Shown: positions 24,328 to 36,500, counted from the stretch's first letter. The stretch is 64,000 nucleotides of DNA from Corylus avellana (GCF_901000735.1 NC_081543.1:10399921-10463920); one strand, 5' to 3'. Numbers and translations: made by a program. The notes: a model not told the origin generated them from the sequence alone.

Positions 24328-26001
24328 ATGGCCTTCAACAACAAACCAAAGAAGCCCATGATTTCCCCTTCCCAATCCAATCTATGCACCACCCTTTTCT
24401 TCATTGTTCTCTTCACAATCCCAGCCCTTTTTCTCCTTCACACCCCCACAACCACCTCCATATGCACCACCTTTGCCTCCCACGCCAAGCCGGCCTGGTC
24501 CGGCGACCTCCGGACCGCCCTGTTTGCGTGGAACAGCCTTCCGTTCGCCGACGGCAGTCGTCCTTCTCCTATTGCTCTTAAAATTGCAGTGTTTTCTAGG
24601 AAGTGGCCTATTGGTACCACACCCGGCGGCATGGAGCGCCACGCGCATACCCTGCACACCGCTCTAGCGCACCGCGGCCATGAAGTTCATGTCTTCACCT
24701 CCCCTCCCGCCGACAGCAACAGTCCAATTTTATTGTCGGAGTCTTCCCCCTACATCCATTGCCATGAAGGCGAACCGGGCCGGTGGCGATACAACAAAGC
24801 TTGGGAACAATTTTTGGAAGAGGACAAGCTCAAACCATTCGATGTGGTTCACTCAGAAAGTGTTGCACTTCCTCATTGGATAGCTCGTCAGCTTCAAAAC
24901 CTTGCTGTTTCATGGCATGGCATAGCCCTTGAGAGCTTACAATCTGATATTTTCCAAGACTTAACAAGAAAACCAAAGGAGCCCATTTCTCCTGCTTTCA
25001 ACCAAAGCATTCAAGGGGTAGTCCCAAAGGTTTTGAATGAGATAAGGTTTTTCAAGAACTATGCCCATCATATTGCCATAAGTGATAGTTGTGGGGAAAT
25101 GCTTAGAGATGTGTATCAAATCCCCATCAAAAGAGTCCATGTTATTCTCAATGGTGTTGATGATGGTGAGTTTGGAAAGGATTTGAGTCAAGGCATTAAT
25201 TTCAGGTCTAAAATTGGTGTTCCTGATAATGCAACTTTAGTCCTTGGAGTGGCTGGAAGACTGGTGAAGGACAAAGGCCATCCTCTTCTTTATGAAGCAT
25301 TCACCCAGCTCATTACCAACCACCCCAACGTCTATTTGATCGTTGCCGGATCCGGACCATGGGAGCAAAGGTAAGCTTAAGCTGATATAAATGAATGAAT
25401 TTAGTCACTTAATTTAGATTCTAACGCTCAGTTCGAACTCATAAAGACATCTGCTCTGATATCATGTTAAATTACCATTTATTCTAAAAGGTTAAGCGGA
25501 TTGACAAGATGAATTTAATAGTTTAATTTGTATTTTGACAGGTATAAGGAATTAGGGCCTCAAGTACTTGTTTTAGGGTCTATGAGTCCATCAGAATTGA
25601 GGGCTTTCTACAACGCCATTGATGTATTTGTGAATCCCACGCTTAGACCGCAAGGGCTTGATCTTACTCTAATGGAGGCGATGATGAGTGGGAAGCCTTT
25701 AGTGGCTTCAAGATTTCCAAGCATCAAAGGTTCGATCCTTGTCGATGATGAATTTGGTTACATGTTTGCTCCGAACGTGGAGTCATTGTTAGAGGCACTA
25801 GAAGCGGTGGTCGGAGAAGGCTCCGAGAGGCTTGCCCGGCGGGGAAAGGCATGCCGGGAATATGCAGCTTCCATGTTTACTGCTCGGAAGATGGCATTGG
25901 CATATGAGAGGTTGTTCATTTTGTACCTATCCTTAGGCGATACATATATACAGATTTGCCTTTTCTTTTTCTTCCTTTTGGATATTTGTTTAAAATCCTA
26001 A
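24328..26001 (+). CDS. GT4-type glycosyltransferase, Golgi/ER type II membrane protein
   Basis: Two exons, 24328-25370 and 25542-26001, give 500 residues. A hydrophobic segment at residues 21-38 after a short basic N-terminus indicates a type II membrane anchor. The N-terminal Rossmann half has IAVFSRKWP and the GGMERH motif (100-105). The C-terminal half has AGRLVKDKGH, VAGSGPWEQR and RPQGLDLTLMEAMMSGKP, the nucleotide-sugar binding part. The usual EX7E pair appears here as Q-x7-E. Sugar and acceptor are unknown. From memory it resembles Arabidopsis At4g19460, whose neighbour At4g19450 is an MFS protein like the one downstream here. The last 25 or so residues after AYERLF are hydrophobic and unlike what I expect, so the 3' end may be mis-modelled or altered. 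Confidence 0.85.
25371..25541 (-). mobile_element. TRIM remnant forming the entire glycosyltransferase intron
   Basis: The right LTR is 25465-25540 (TGTTAAATTACCATTTATTC to TATTTTGACA). Next to it lies the complement of a primer-binding site (CTGCTCTGATATCA, i.e. TGATATCAGAGCAG on the minus strand). A short internal part and a left LTR that begins in mid-repeat (AAGCTTAAGCTGATA to TCTAAC) fill the rest up to the donor GTAAGC. The acceptor AG consists of the final A of the LTR and the first G of the flank. The flanks read AGGTA on the left and AGGTAT on the right. Confidence 0.8.
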
Positions 26002-28011
26002 ATACCCATTTTTCACAATGGATTAATTAATTATATATAACATAAAAAGTTTCTTTTCCTTTTCTTCCTTATAATTGTACTTTAATTTATAAGCAAACAC
26101 CATATATATAGGATCTTTGTGGACAACATTTAAATTCCGACCAAGGGCGAGCACCAACCTAATTGGTCGATGTTGCCCAAATTTGGAAAGCCTGGTGTAG
26201 GGAGGCATGTAAAAAAAATATGGTTTTGTAAGAAAAGAAAATATTTGGTTTGTTTTTTTTTTTTTTTTGGATTTTAAAAAATAATTGGTTTTAAACCCAT
26301 CCGTTGATTTGTGCAATTGTATACAGGATCAAAATCCTTCTTCGAACCTGCTGATTAATTACTTAGAATATTAGGAACAAAGACATCAATAATTAGTTTA
26401 TTCAATGTCTCTAGAAGTACTAAAACATGTATTTATATAGGTTGCAGCACCAAACCCTATTCTAATAACCTAATAGGATGAATATTTCTCAAATTATTAA
26501 ATTAATCAGATCAAGAAGGGGCTGCCACATCCCTTTTCCCTGTTTCCCTCATATAAAAAAAAAAAACAAAAAAAAACCGATAAGAAGAAGGAGGAGGAGG
26601 GGGGGCTGCCACTCCTCTCAGATGAACAGTGATTGCCCCTTGCATTTGAGGGTGGCAACCCCTCCCAAATGTGAGGGGTGGCGGCCACCACCCTCTTTAT
26701 TATTTTTATTATTTTTTAAATATATGTTATAGTGCAATAAAAAGATTATTTTTTATCTATAAAAATCTTAGGTGGCAAGAGGTTACAGGTTTCATCAGTG
26801 GGTGAGGCCACAACAACTATGGATGGAGCATGTAGCCTCCCACTTAGGACTTTTAGGGCCAAAAATAATATTTTTATTACACTATAACATTTCTCTATTT
26901 TTTAATATTTAATTTTTTGTTTGAGGCTTTTTTTATTTTTTATTTTTGTCATTCTTGTATTAAAAAAGGACCCCAAAATACATGGTCACTACCCATAGAA
27001 CCCATTATAATTCTTCCTCCATTATAAATTTGATGATCATTACATTGAAAACCCGTCGAGAGTCAATATCTCTTCTAGATAGATCTTCTCTCTCTCTCTC
27101 CAAACTTAATAATACAAGTAAACCTTTTCCTTTCATTTTGTAGGGCCTAAAAACAAGTACACAATGATATAGCTGTACAAGATAGTGCCTCTCTCTGTCT
27201 GCTTTTATTTATTTTTTTTTTCTTTTTTTTTCATATTTCTTAAGGAGAAAAAAAAAAAAAATTCGGACTGCTTCCAAAGATCAAGTGGAAAGTGGCACAT
27301 TTAACAATTAAGTATGCCCGGGAGTTTGACGCATATAGAGACCTTATAGGCGGTCGAAATGCTAAAGAGATTGAGTTGCTGGAGATAATCAACAATAATC
27401 GGAGCGCTCGGCCAATCCAAGAAGAGATGCCCTTTGTTGATGACCAAGTTGGAGAGCAAAGAATCACTTCAAAAGCGTGATGGATGAGCAGCCAAAAGAC
27501 AAGGCTAGGCGGATACCAAAAAGGGCGGCAATGGGGCTTCACCAAAAGAAGCTTCCAAAGGCGGCAATCTCTGGATACGTGCCTGCCACTATCCAACTAG
27601 TATGGTTGCCAAGAACAACAGAGGCTACACGAAAGAGAGGACAAACTGCCACATCAAAATTAACCTTGTTTCTCAATGTCTACTTGAATCTAAAGAGAAT
27701 TAGATAAGGATAAAAACCCGTATCATAAATGAAGAATGAATTATTTACATGAAGGAATTTGATTAGGATTAGAAATCATTTGTAAGCTCTACAAATAAAG
27801 CATTGCACAAGATTATATAAATCAATAAGAGTACAACGTACGTAGCCCTATATAGGGTTCTACCCTAGTGGTGGACGCAAGTATCTAACATCGATTGAAC
27901 CGCCTGTAAAATCCTTCTCCTTTCTTCCCTTTCCTCTTTCATTTTCCATTTAATTATAAACTTCTTCATACCTATAATCATCGCTGCTCCTCAGCTCTTC
28001 AATGAAAAGTA
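26002..28011. other. Intergenic region with low-GC spacer and GC-rich patch
   Basis: A GC-rich patch at 26585-26695 (repeated GGTGGC and CCACC) with AT-rich flanks looks like the core of another decayed foldback element. An open frame at 27292-27480 and a second frame to 27707 are not recognisable. A short CT tract lies near 27090. No gene is supported. Confidence 0.5.
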
Positions 28012-30382
28012 TTAATCAAGTTGTGTTGATATACGGTTCTGTTCAAAATGGTCATAAGCATGTCTGGTTCTGAAGAACAACAGCACACTAGAAGCAAGAC
28101 CCACAAGTGATATGCATCCCCACCAAACAAACGTTAAAAAGTAGCACATCCTCCCCATGCACACTGCCGACGAGTCAGACGACAACACCATGTTTCCTAG
28201 TCCAGTGTTGATGTTGGCATCATAAACAACTGCAGCAAGACAGCCGTACACGAGTGACCCAATTGGGATGTTGGTGATGACAATGTTGTGGTTGACACCC
28301 ACACTGTTTGGTCCAAAAAGCTCGGATGTGATTGAGACAGCAGCAGCAAATATGAAGCCAGAGCTCAACCCAACTAGTGCAGTGCCTGCATGGAGTGCTA
28401 GCCCACTGCCTGATGCAGCTAGCAAGAAGAAAGCAATTGGGGTTGGCACAAGTGCAATGGCCAGCCATCCAGTCCTTGCAAAATAAAACTTCCTGCATAG
28501 ATAATAGGCAATGAAAGCATAAGCATTTGTACGTGTATATATATATATATATGTATGTCCCACGTTTTCTCTCTTCTGATTCTCTTTTAGCTTCGGGAGG
28601 GTATGCTTTGAAATATATAAGGCCCTTGTTGATAGTAACATTAATTCGCATTAGCTCCATGTTCGGCTAATCAAAATAGCTAAAGATTTGTTGAGCCGTT
28701 ATAGCTCTAAATACATAAATTTATATTAATAAAAAAAAAATTAAGAGTAATTTTATATCCAACCAATCTATCTGGATTTCATTTGGATGAGCTGCATATA
28801 CCCATCCAGATAGATTTGTTGCATATAGGATATAGCATTACTCAAAAATTAATGTGATTCCCTATCTTCTTTAGAAATAGTGACAGTAAATAAAGAAAGA
28901 ATATTTTAAATGAAAAAAGTGAAAGTGGAAAGTTAAAATGCTAAGGGCTTGTTTGGGTATGCATTTGGGAGACTTAAAAGTGTGTTTAACACTCAAAATG
29001 TAATTTGAAGAAAAAAGTATCTATTTGGTAAAAAAAAATAAATGAAAGCACTTTTAAGAGTTTAAAAAACTTAAAAATAGCCAAAACACACTTTTAGCAA
29101 AAACCTTAAAAATGAAGGTTTTACCAAAAAATACTTTTTGACTTAAAAGCTCTATTTTTCAAACACAATTCCAAACATGCTTGAAGTCAATCTGGCATTC
29201 ATTCTGCGTACATCTCTCTTGAGTTGGCATGCTCCATCCACCAATAGTGTTATTTTTTTTTTTTTTCCTTTTTAATTACTCGTGGATGGAGCAGGCCAAT
29301 TCAATCGAAATATACGCCAAAATGCAAAAAAGTCTTTTTCATAAAAAAGGTGTTCTTTAACAAAATATTTGCTAAGCCAAACGTGAATGTTTAGCATGTT
29401 TGATATGATGATGATGCTCGTGAAAGGTAATAGCTGTGGTTACTTACGCACGAATGTAGTCTGGTACTGCAGAAAGCAGCCTGCCAAAGAAGGAGAATGA
29501 CGAGTAGAGGGTGAGGAGGGTGGAAGTGTTTGAACTTTGCCCCAGTGACTGCGCAATCTGTCCTAGATTGTTGCTGTACACAAGCCCAATTGTGCCTCCA
29601 CAAAAATAAGCAACATAGTAAAGCCAAAAATCGAACCTACGAACAAGCAATCCTGCCGGGTGTTCTTCCCCCAGCATTGCCAACTGATCTTTGACAAACA
29701 TTCTCTGACAGCAACCTTGAATCTCTGCGGCAGCTTTCGGTGCGCTGATCAAGAGGTGATCGGTGAGCGATCCATTCCCAATGGGGCCAATAATGCTGCT
29801 ACCATGGCGGGAGAGGACAAGCTCTTTATGCAGCTCAAGATCATCTGCATCGACAAGAATGAATCCAGAGGCTTCTTCGAGGCGGAAGCTGGAGTGAACG
29901 GTACGATGAAACCAATGTTTTGCATAGACAACACCAGGGATGAACAAAGGGAAGATGAGGAGGCAAAGGGCTCCGGTGAAGAGGAGACGAGCTGTGGTTT
30001 TGTCAGAGGTGGTGGAGCCGAAGAGGAGAAGGTAAATGCCGGTGATGACGGCTAAGAAGTTGAGGAAAAGGAAAATGAGGGAGTCGCGGCGAACTGCATG
30101 GGGGGGAAGAGGGTCTAGAGCAGGCTGGCGGAGGATTGGGATTAGTGATACAAAAGAAGTGAGGAGGGGGAGGAGGGCATTCAAGAGAAGATATAGTGGA
30201 GAAGAGGAGGGGTCGATTGAATTGGCGGCAAGGGTGTACAAGGCTGCACTTACGCCATTGAAGCTTACTGTGAGGGAGATTGCAAGGGGTCGGTTTGCCG
30301 GGAAGTTTTGATTGCACAGAACAAAACATACTGTGTTGAACCAGCAGATGCTACACCCGGCCAACAAACACAGGAGAAACAC
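28012..30382 (-). CDS. Nodulin-like major facilitator superfamily transporter, 5' exon missing
   Basis: Two exons on the minus strand, 30382-29448 and 28492-28012, join in phase (PDYIR-A-KFYFARTGW) and give 471 residues to the TAA. The first visible residues are VFLLCLLAGCSICWFNTVCF. Further features are NFPANRPLAISLTVSFNGVS, a cytosolic loop with LGEEHPAG, and C-terminal membrane helices including GSGLALHAGTALVGLSSGFI. These are hallmarks of the plant nodulin-like/NFD4-like MFS family, whose members have about 570-590 residues. The exon begins at a clean acceptor (TTGTGCAG), so about 105 N-terminal residues with the first membrane helices should come from an upstream exon. None is visible between 30383 and the gap at 32183, or beyond it. 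Substrate unknown. Confidence 0.85.
28945..29180. mobile_element. Short foldback MITE in the MFS intron
   Basis: The left part (GGGCTTGTTTGGGTATGCAT, CAAAATGTAATTTGAAG) and the right part (CAAACACAATTCCAAACATG) pair as inverted repeats, with inner arms TTTTTGAC and AAAAACCTT. Same general type as 16226-16458. The intron runs 28493-29447. Confidence 0.55.
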
Positions 30383-30397
30383 CTGCACAAGTGAGCG

Positions 30398-31010
30398 TTA
30401 TAATATAAATTAAATTATTAAATTCATCAATTTTTATAAATTTAAGCTTTTAAAATAAGTAATGATTTAACGAGGTATTAGAACTAATGTCCTAAATTTG
30501 AACATTATCACTGTCATTCACCCGTATGAATAAGGGTGTAAATCCGGCCGATTATAGCTGGCCACCAACCGATAATTGGCCAACCGCTTTTAAAAATGGT
30601 TGGAAATAACCATTAACCAGCCTATCGGTTTGGTTACCGGTTTTTGCATTTTCAAATACTCAATTATAAACCACAACTATTGGGCCAAAAAAGCCCTAAT
30701 TATTTTTTAAAAATGGCCAAAAACGTCTAAATTAAGCCAAAAAATAGGCCCAAATTGCCAAATTTAACCAATAACCGCTAATTGGACCTGGGTGTTCACT
30801 CCTACATTTCAGGGAATAAATGGTGATTTGACATGCTGATATCAGAGTTAAGGTCTTAAGTTCGAATCTTGTCTCTATTATTTACCTCATTTCAAGATAT
30901 CAGAGCTAAGGTCTTAAGTTCGAATCTTGTCTCTATTATTTACCTCATTTCAATTAAAGTGTTAGGTCTCCCTTAAACTTTTAGAATGAGCAATGTTAAC
31001 GTAGTATCAA
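30398..31010 (+). mobile_element. Two TRIM fragments with a foldback element between them
   Basis: 30398-30530 contains LTR sequence (TTATAATATAAATTAAATTA to AATGATTTAAC) followed by AGGTATTAGAAC, a decayed primer-binding site. 30535-30810 is a GGCC/CCGG-containing foldback stretch bounded by AGGGTGTAAAT and GGGTGTTCACTCCT. 30818-31010 again has TGATTTGACA and GATATCAGAG, and a 58-base unit repeated twice (30841-30898 and 30899-30956). These copies are in the opposite orientation to those at 25.4 and 49.2 kb. Confidence 0.55.
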
Positions 31011-31077
31011 TATAGAGGTCTTGAGATGCTGTCAATGTCTATCCTATTAAGGGGAAGAATTTGAGCCTATACCCTAG

Positions 31078-31339
31078 GGAATAAGATCCTCTGTAGTCTA
31101 TTTTGAACTCAAGAATATCCAGTTTATGGCAAAGATTTCTTCTTAAAAATCCTAGAGCCACAAATGAAATACCAGTTCACAAACAAAAAATAATAATAAA
31201 ATATTATTTCATCTAAAAAAAAAATATATAAAATAAAATAATAAGGGGTGGTTTGGCCACCCCAAACCACCCCAGTTGGGAGTTGGGGTGGCTTCGGCCA
31301 CCCCAAACAGGCCCACCCCCACCCCCATGGGTCAAACAA

Positions 31340-31372
<33 letters not shown>

Positions 31373-31600
31373 GTCTTTGGGGTGGCCAGACCACCCCAGC
31401 TCCCAACTGGGGTGGTACGAACACCACTAATGGGGTAGCCAACCACCCCTTATTTTTTTGTTATTTTATTTTATATATATTTTTTTAATATGAAAATAAT
31501 ATTTTATTATTATTTTTTGTTAGTAGACATGTGTCTCATTTGTAGATTTAAGATTTCTAAAAAGAAATCCTAACCATGAACTGAATATTCTCTACATTAA
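31078..31600. mobile_element. GC-cored foldback MITE, decayed at its right end
   Basis: The left end GGAATAAGATCCTCTGTAGT matches the terminus of the complete element at 46364-47031. The arms share ATAATAATAAAATATTATTT and its complement. The GC-rich core 31245-31450 carries repeated GGGGTGG and CCACCCC. The right end near AATATTCTCTACA is incomplete, and no target duplication is visible. Confidence 0.7.
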
Positions 31601-32182
31601 TTGGTGTCGAATGTCATATTCATATTCTCTACAGTTTTTATATTAATTTTAAATATAATTAAAGTAAGGCATTTAGTATTTAATAAGATTCTTCTAGCGT
31701 TGATACTTATCAAAAAAAAAAAAAAGATTCTTCTAGCGTTGATGAAACAAAATATTAATTAGAGAGTTTAAAAGCAAATACTAATTATTAATCCAACGAG
31801 GACATGCTTCCACCGTTCTACTATTGGAATTTTAGGTAACTGTCGTTCAAAATATCCTCCACCAGCTACCCACTTTTGACTTTTCTGTCACCTATGTTTC
31901 TATGAATGTTGAATCAGCACTGTCATTTTAGCTTTTCCTCATTTATTTATTTATTTATTTTCAGTTTTTCTAAATTTCATTTGCCATGTTGTGAAAAATC
32001 AGCTTGTCTGCAAAATTTGAAAATATTTCAGTCACTTATTTTTTAAAAAAAAAATTAAAGAAAAAGAATAAATTATGGGGCATCAATAGACTATTGAAAT
32101 AATTAAGTAAAAACTTTAACTTGTCTATATAATTAATTAGCGCCTTAATTATTTTATCAATTATCAAATTTATGGTAAAAAT
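31601..32182. other. AT-rich spacer before a gap
   Basis: No reading frame or structured repeat is supported. A 21-base segment (AAGATTCTTCTAGCGTTGAT and on) occurs twice, near 31686 and 31725. Confidence 0.5.
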
Positions 32183-32282
32183 NNNNNNNNNNNNNNNNNN
32201 NNNNNNNNNNNNNNNNNNNNNNNNNNNNNNNNNNNNNNNNNNNNNNNNNNNNNNNNNNNNNNNNNNNNNNNNNNNNNNNNNN
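32183..32282. other. Assembly gap (100 N)
   Basis: Exactly 100 N. Sequence to the right begins inside retrotransposon integrase, so the gap probably hides part of a Copia element. Confidence 0.99.
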
Positions 32283-32460
32283 TTTGCATTGTGGATGACT
32301 TTAGCAAATATTTTTGGTTATTGCCCCTTACTTGCAAATTTGAAGTGTTCACTGTATTTTTCCAATTTAAGGTTATGATTGAAAAATATTTTAGTCGTTC
32401 CATTAAAGCTATCCAGACTGATGGGGGTGGTGAATTCGTTGCTTTACAAAAATTGAGTGT
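32283..32460 (+). pseudogene. Copia-type integrase fragment
   Basis: The translated fragment has DDFSKYFWLLPLTCKFEVFT, then IKAIQTDGGGEFVALQ. The D-FS-Y-W start and the QTDGGGEF motif belong to the integrase catalytic core of Ty1-Copia polyproteins. Frame continuity is lost afterwards and the orientation is opposite to the adjacent gag remnant, so this is rearranged debris. Confidence 0.75.
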
Positions 32461-32589
32461 GAAGAATATCCAAACCTTGACCATTACGAACTCTGATTTG
32501 ATCTGTGCCCTTGTATTCATAGCTCGTAAATTCAAGTTAGACAAATCATTAGTGAGATGATTCATCTAACTCGTGTCTGGATACCAATT

Positions 32590-33530
32590 CGGATCAGACG
32601 AAGATTGCTGAGAAGTGAATATGCCACTGGGGGAGCAGAGTCACAATGATAGGAATGATGTAGCACCTTGAGGCAATGTGACCAATTCTATTGCAGATTT
32701 GACAGATGGGACGAGTTGAAGAAGAAGGACTGGAGCCACGGCCACGACCAAATGACTACCCAAATTTCTGTGGCTGAAATCTGCTAGTATTGGAAGTGTT
32801 GTGTTGAGCAACATTTACCGTAGAGACTGGGAGTGTGAGTATGCTCTAATCGCTGCTAATGAGTGAGCAAATGGCTATATAGATCATCAATTAAAACAGG
32901 TTCAATGCGGGTGGAAGTGGACGCAAATGGCTATATAGATCATCAATTAAAACAAGTTCAATGCGGGTGGAAGTGGACGTAACCAAGGATTCGTATTTCA
33001 ATCCTAAGCCACCAAGAATATAGGACATCAACTCGGAGTCCTTGAGTGGTTCTTCAATGGCAGCCAATGTTTGTGCGAAGGTCTGCGCCTTTTGAAAATA
33101 GTCAGAAATAGACAATGCTCCCTTCTTTAATGAGGTAAGTTGAAGATGGATTTGCAAAACATGAGCCTTTGATTGAGAGGCAAACATCCTCTCCATTGTG
33201 AGCCAAACCTCACGTGAGGTTCAAAGACCATAGACATTAGCCAAGAGGTTCTGAGAAAGAGAAGAACTCAAGGGGCTCAGAATGAGTTTATCTTGTTGAT
33301 ACCAAACCAAGTATTCTGGATTTTTAACCTTAGCAGCTAAGAGGGACGTGCTGCGGGAAGGAATTATCAGGAGGACAAGGAAGATCACCAGTAACATAGC
33401 CATAAAAATTGTGCCCTCCTATGGACAATGATGGTACACCATAATGGATAATTTATCACAAGTGAGCTTGAAAATGGAAAATTGGGTAAGGTTTTGAGGG
33501 GAAAAAGAGGATGTTGACGTGCTTGAAAAA
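32590..33530 (-). pseudogene. Copia-type gag remnant
   Basis: On the minus strand, NPEYLVWYQQDKLILSPLSS, ERMFASQSKAHVLQIHLQLT and SISDYFQKAQTFAQTLAAIE follow the usual plant Copia gag order. Further on comes a CCHC zinc knuckle CQICNRIGHIASRCY near 32650-32720. In-frame stops (for example after ANVYGL near 33220) and frame breaks show it is dead. A tandem duplication of about 56 bases lies at 32873-32984. Confidence 0.8.
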
Positions 33531-36500
33531 AAAAAAAAAAGAATAGACAAGGATACGGAAAAAAAATTGCATATTATAAAGGTGGTTGTTGTTTGTCATG
33601 ACATGAATTCTATTTATAACAAATTACAAGATATACATTTGGCTTTGAAATACAAATTTAAAACTTAACAACTTAAGTTAAACTAACAAATAACAAACTA
33701 AATCAAAGATAAGTTTGTTGAGTATAACAGTTTGAATATTAGATAAGATATTATCTAATATTTCATTTGACTTGGCCTTCAGCTTTATCTCCACTTGGTT
33801 TATCTTGTGTATTCAAATCTGAGGAGATTATTCCAATAATTTGTGCCACTAATCCGTCTATGGACTTATTCAACTTATTCTCTAAAAGTGTTGTGTAAAA
33901 TGTGAGAAGCAAATTTTTTTTTAATAGCATGTATTTTTTACATGCTTAATCGACACATGACGTTTTTAAAGACTGGGTTGAATGAATTCCTACGACCCAG
34001 TTTATGAAAATTTTATAAACAATATATTATTTGATTCCATACAAAAAGGAAAAGCCAGATTAGCGTTTATGGCGCAGAGCAAGTGGGACCATATATTATA
34101 TGTTGCAAATAACTGGTAAAAGGAATCGATCATGATGGGTCTGATGTATTCACGCATGTGCAATGGACACATCCATTAATTAGTAGTCTACAATTTCCAG
34201 GAAATGTCAGAAGTCACCCCTAATTCAAGATTAATCTACAATATCTATGGTACCATACAAATTAATATCAAAACTTAAATGAATTAGTAGGGTGGGTAGG
34301 AAGATTGCTTGTGTTTTTAATATTGTAAATTAATTTATTAACTTCGATTAGAGATGCCATAGCCCATAGGGTGACTTTCTTTGTAACCATATAGAATTAG
34401 AGGTGAAAATGCGAATAGTTATTAATCGTCGCTAATTGCTAACCACTTTTGAAGGCAGTTAAAAAAAAACTGCTAACCATATATATACATGAAAAAACAT
34501 CATTTTGGTTTTTTCTTTTAATTTTTAATTTTTATTTTTTTAAAAAAAGGGTTAGCGATTATTAGGCTTATTAATCGCTAGTTAACCGCCTAGGTGGTTA
34601 GTGAATTTTACTTACCGTCTTTTCACCCCTATCTAGAATCTCCCCATGTATGGTAAGCTTATCCTTAACCAAAATCAATAAAGTACTGCTACACACACTC
34701 TCATTTTCAATATGATGCGACTTTTAAAATTATTATTATATCAAAATTTAATAATAATTCATTACAAATTTAATAATAATTTTAAAAGTCACGTCAATAT
34801 TCGTATAGAGATTAAGGAGATGACATGATTACAAGTTGCAGTCAATTTGCAGTGATGTAATTGCAAGATTTAGGCCCACATTTTGTGGTTATTACAAAAA
34901 AACCCCAATCCCCAACCTGAGGGAAAAGCAATAGTCCATTTCTTGTTATATTCCAATTTCACATCAATCCCTATTTGAGGGAAGCCCTAGATATGCAAAT
35001 GGAGAAGAAGACAGATTAATGCTTGGACCGCAGGTTTGGCCCTTCTCCTCTAAATTTGGACCAATTGCCCCCTTTGTCTTCACTCCATCCATCATCAATG
35101 GAGGCCACATCCGAGTTGTATACTTTCCTTTGTTGCTTTTCTTGCTAAGAAAAATCCACCCAAAAAGACAAATTACAATTTCCTCAGGCTAAAACCCTTA
35201 AAACTGAAGGTGAAATGGTGATGGGTTGTAGAGTACCTCTCTTTTTTTAGGTAAAAAATTTAGAATTAAATTTGAACCGTTCAAAAAATTACACCACATA
35301 TCGAGTTGGGTCTCATTTGTTAGTCTTTTCTAGGGTTGTTTGGTAAAGGGGTTGGAGTTGGCCTAGACATTATTCATCACCATTTTTTTTAAAAAATTAA
35401 CATCAAAACATTTTAACTTTTTCACTTTTTATATCACATCATTTACTTTTTATTATTATTCAAATAAAAAAATCACTACAAAACAAAACTTTTTCACTTT
35501 TCCATACCACTTTTTTACTTTTTTATATAAAATATTCTTACTTTATTTTTTTTTTCACATCAATCTACATCAACTATAGTGTCTAGGCTAACCCATTTAT
35601 CAAACACCACCTCAATCTGGATGTATTGAAGCCCAAGTGATGTGAGCGCATAATAGGCTAGAGTTCTATGTCCAACGACCAAGAGAGAAGTGGGTAAAAA
35701 AGTAGTTGTGACCGTTCGTATTTACGTGTCGAATTCAGATCGTATTGAAATATGGGTATAAAATTATATGGTCAACTATAATTCGAGCTATTTAACTCAA
35801 CCGGTTAGACCACTCAAGCTTAACTTAGTAATTTTGTGTTGGGTTTATGTTGGATTCATGGATCGTGTCAAAAAATTGCTAACCCTAAATATAGTGTGTC
35901 ATGTTCGGGTTCGAGTTGTGTCGAAGCATTAGTATAAGGGTCTGTTTGGAATTATGGTTTCAATAAGTGCGATTTTAAAATTGAAATCGCTACTTTTTAA
36001 AATCGCAAAGGTGTTTGGTGAAACATATTAAAAAGTTTTTTATTTTAATCAAATATTTGTTATGCAAAATTGTGGTTTTTGATTAAATTCATGCCTTTTC
36101 AAATAAGTACACTCTAGCCTGCTTATAAAAATCACGGGTTTTTTTTTTTTTTTTCCTACCTATTTTAGATTAAGTGCATTTTAAATCGTAATGCCAAATG
36201 CCTTATATTTTGTGACATCTTTTAAAAACGTAAATTATTCTTGTAAAATCGCAATCCCAAACGCACCCTAAGACTATAACGGCCAACCATAATTTGACAC
36301 ATTTAATTAAATGAGTCAAACTCCTCGATCATAATCTGTTAATTTTATATTATACTCGTATCAAATTCAAGCACTGTGTCAAAAACTATCAACATTTAAG
36401 TAAGTAAAAGAGTCTTGAGTTAGTGGCCAATCATGTGGCACCGCTTTAATAGGAGATCTATCAATTTTCCAATTTCATGAAATTGAGACGGAACGAACAA

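Noticed and set aside
29660..30311. Plus-strand frames over the MFS exon
   Set aside because: Antisense shadows of a well-supported MFS exon.
35938..36268. 8-bp target duplication for a hAT-type MITE
   Set aside because: The ends pair as inverted repeats, but the flanks (TAGTATAA and TAAGACTA) do not match, so superfamily assignment is not supported.
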